Shown here: positions 63,398 to 64,000 of the stretch, in pieces
Position numbering within the stretch: position 1 is the stretch's first letter
Layout: each line of letters begins with the position of its first letter
NCBI GenBank assembly: GCA_902574425.1
Contig: CACGNA010000001.1
Span: 62,001 to 126,000, forward strand
Direction: 5' to 3'
Source: an uncultured Prochlorococcus sp.
Lineage (GTDB): Bacteria > Cyanobacteriota > Cyanobacteriia > PCC-6307 > Cyanobiaceae
DNA: 64,000 nucleotides
Notes under the pieces: generated by a model
The model's database searches: none
Told to the model about the DNA's origin: nothing
The model's input: only the letters and a program-made list of their open reading frames with translations
Made by a program: the position numbers and the translations under genes

Positions 63398-64000
63398 TTA
63401 ACTCATAAAGATTTCTAAATATTGATTTAATTTCCACTTTGAGTTACTTTCTTCATATATACTTTTAGAAATTTTATAGTATTTAGAATTATTGTTTTTA
63501 TAACTATCTTTATCCAAAATCAATTTTGCTTTCTTGAATTTCTCTACTAAATCTTGGAAAATATTATTTTCAAAGAAAAATCCATAACCTGAAGCTGCAT
63601 TAATAGTATCTCCAACATTTGAAGCTATTGGAATTAAGGCGTTTTGAGAAGCCTCAATAATAGTTATAGGTAAACCCTCCTGGGTGGATGTCAGAAGAAT
63701 ATAGTCATAATCTACAAATTTTGACAATAAATCAGATACCTCTCCTTTTAGTCGTAAATTATCACCGTTTGAATTAACAAGAGTTTTGTTTATTAAAGTT
63801 TTCAGCTCTAAATTTCCATAATTCATTCCATTACCATATAAATCTAAAATAAATTCACCATTAAAATAATCAAATAATTTCAATGCTAATTTATGATTTT
63901 TAACAGGATCAAATCTTGCAGCCATAATTATCTTAAGAATTTTAGATTCTTTCCTTCTTTCTCTTTTAATTTTCATTATTTCTTCAAAGTTTTTTTTAAT
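63398..64000 (-). CDS. GT4-family glycosyltransferase, N-terminus cut by window edge
   Basis: The frame stays open from 63398 to the last base; the ATG of the ORF track at 63976 is internal, since IKKNFEEI precedes it in frame. Only the C-terminal donor domain is present (about 200 residues): KIIMAARFDPVKNHKLALKLFDYFNGEFILDLYGNG, LRLKGEVSDLLSKFVDYDYILLTSTQEGLPITIIEASQNALIPIASNVGDTINAASGYGFFF, with the E-x7-E motif (EGLPITIIE). A surface-glycan transferase; the true start is outside. Confidence 0.9.
   Translation of the reverse strand: MKKNFEEIMKIKRERRKESKILKIIMAARFDPVKNHKLALKLFDYFNGEFILDLYGNGMNYGNLELKTLINKTLVNSNGDNLRLKGEVSDLLSKFVDYDYILLTSTQEGLPITIIEASQNALIPIASNVGDTINAASGYGFFFENNIFQDLVEKFKKAKLILDKDSYKNNNSKYYKISKSIYEESNSKWKLNQYLEIFMS

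Overview
The window comes from a marine picocyanobacterium, almost certainly a high-light-adapted Prochlorococcus. The grounds are the very A+T-rich sequence, a Pcb-type divinyl-chlorophyll antenna protein beside a long-chain flavodoxin, a MIF-like tautomerase, a cyanobacterial-type porin, several picocyanobacterial conserved small proteins, frequent TTG/GTG starts and tightly packed genes. The genus assignment rests on gene recognition; no search was run.

Region 1 (1-13.1 kb) is a mixed core/flexible stretch: an outer-membrane porin cut by the left edge, glyQ, two small cyanobacterial proteins, a MIF homologue with a tiny unannotated ORF in front, a methyltransferase, pcb and isiB (light harvesting and iron economy), a thioredoxin-fold gene broken at a run of 11 G, a SemiSWEET-type protein, an AEC permease without a normal start codon, a GT39 glycosyltransferase, a GT4 glycosyltransferase and a DMT exporter.

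Region 2 (13.1-26.6 kb) is conserved housekeeping: sppA, aroH, a DUF2808 protein, then rpmH-rnpA-PH domain protein-yidC-AAA ATPase-serS-rseP-rpsN-pnp on the plus strand (protein synthesis, RNase P, membrane insertion, membrane proteolysis, RNA decay), followed by cysQ and rsmI set head to head 3 bp apart.

Region 3 (26.7 kb to the right edge) begins right after a tRNA-Arg(TCT) and is a genomic island for cell-surface polysaccharide. It encodes an O-antigen ligase/polymerase-like protein, nonulosonic (sialic-like) acid genes including a NeuB-TIM-barrel fusion and a CMP-sugar synthetase, GDP-mannose to GDP-fucose enzymes (manC, gmd, fcl) with a matching GT11-like fucosyltransferase, dTDP-sugar enzymes (rfbA, rfbB, a 3,4-ketoisomerase, a DegT aminotransferase), UDP-uronate and UDP-galactose enzymes (ugd, UDP-GlcA 4-epimerase, galE), a WbaP-like initiating transferase, a PglK/MsbA-like flippase, and at least seven other glycosyltransferases. 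A nine-gene plus-strand run (43.3-52.3 kb) looks like one assembly operon. The island shows turnover: frequent strand switches, a decayed epimerase with an internal deletion at 40.0-40.2 kb, an orphan SdhA-like flavoprotein, and an animal/plant-type UDP-glucose dehydrogenase. The island continues past the right edge, where a GT4 gene is cut.

No CRISPR array, insertion sequence, integrase, phage gene or rRNA was seen. The most notable items are the poly-G frameshift (possible contingency locus), the NeuB fusion, the orphan SdhA, and the split dTDP-amino-sugar pathway.
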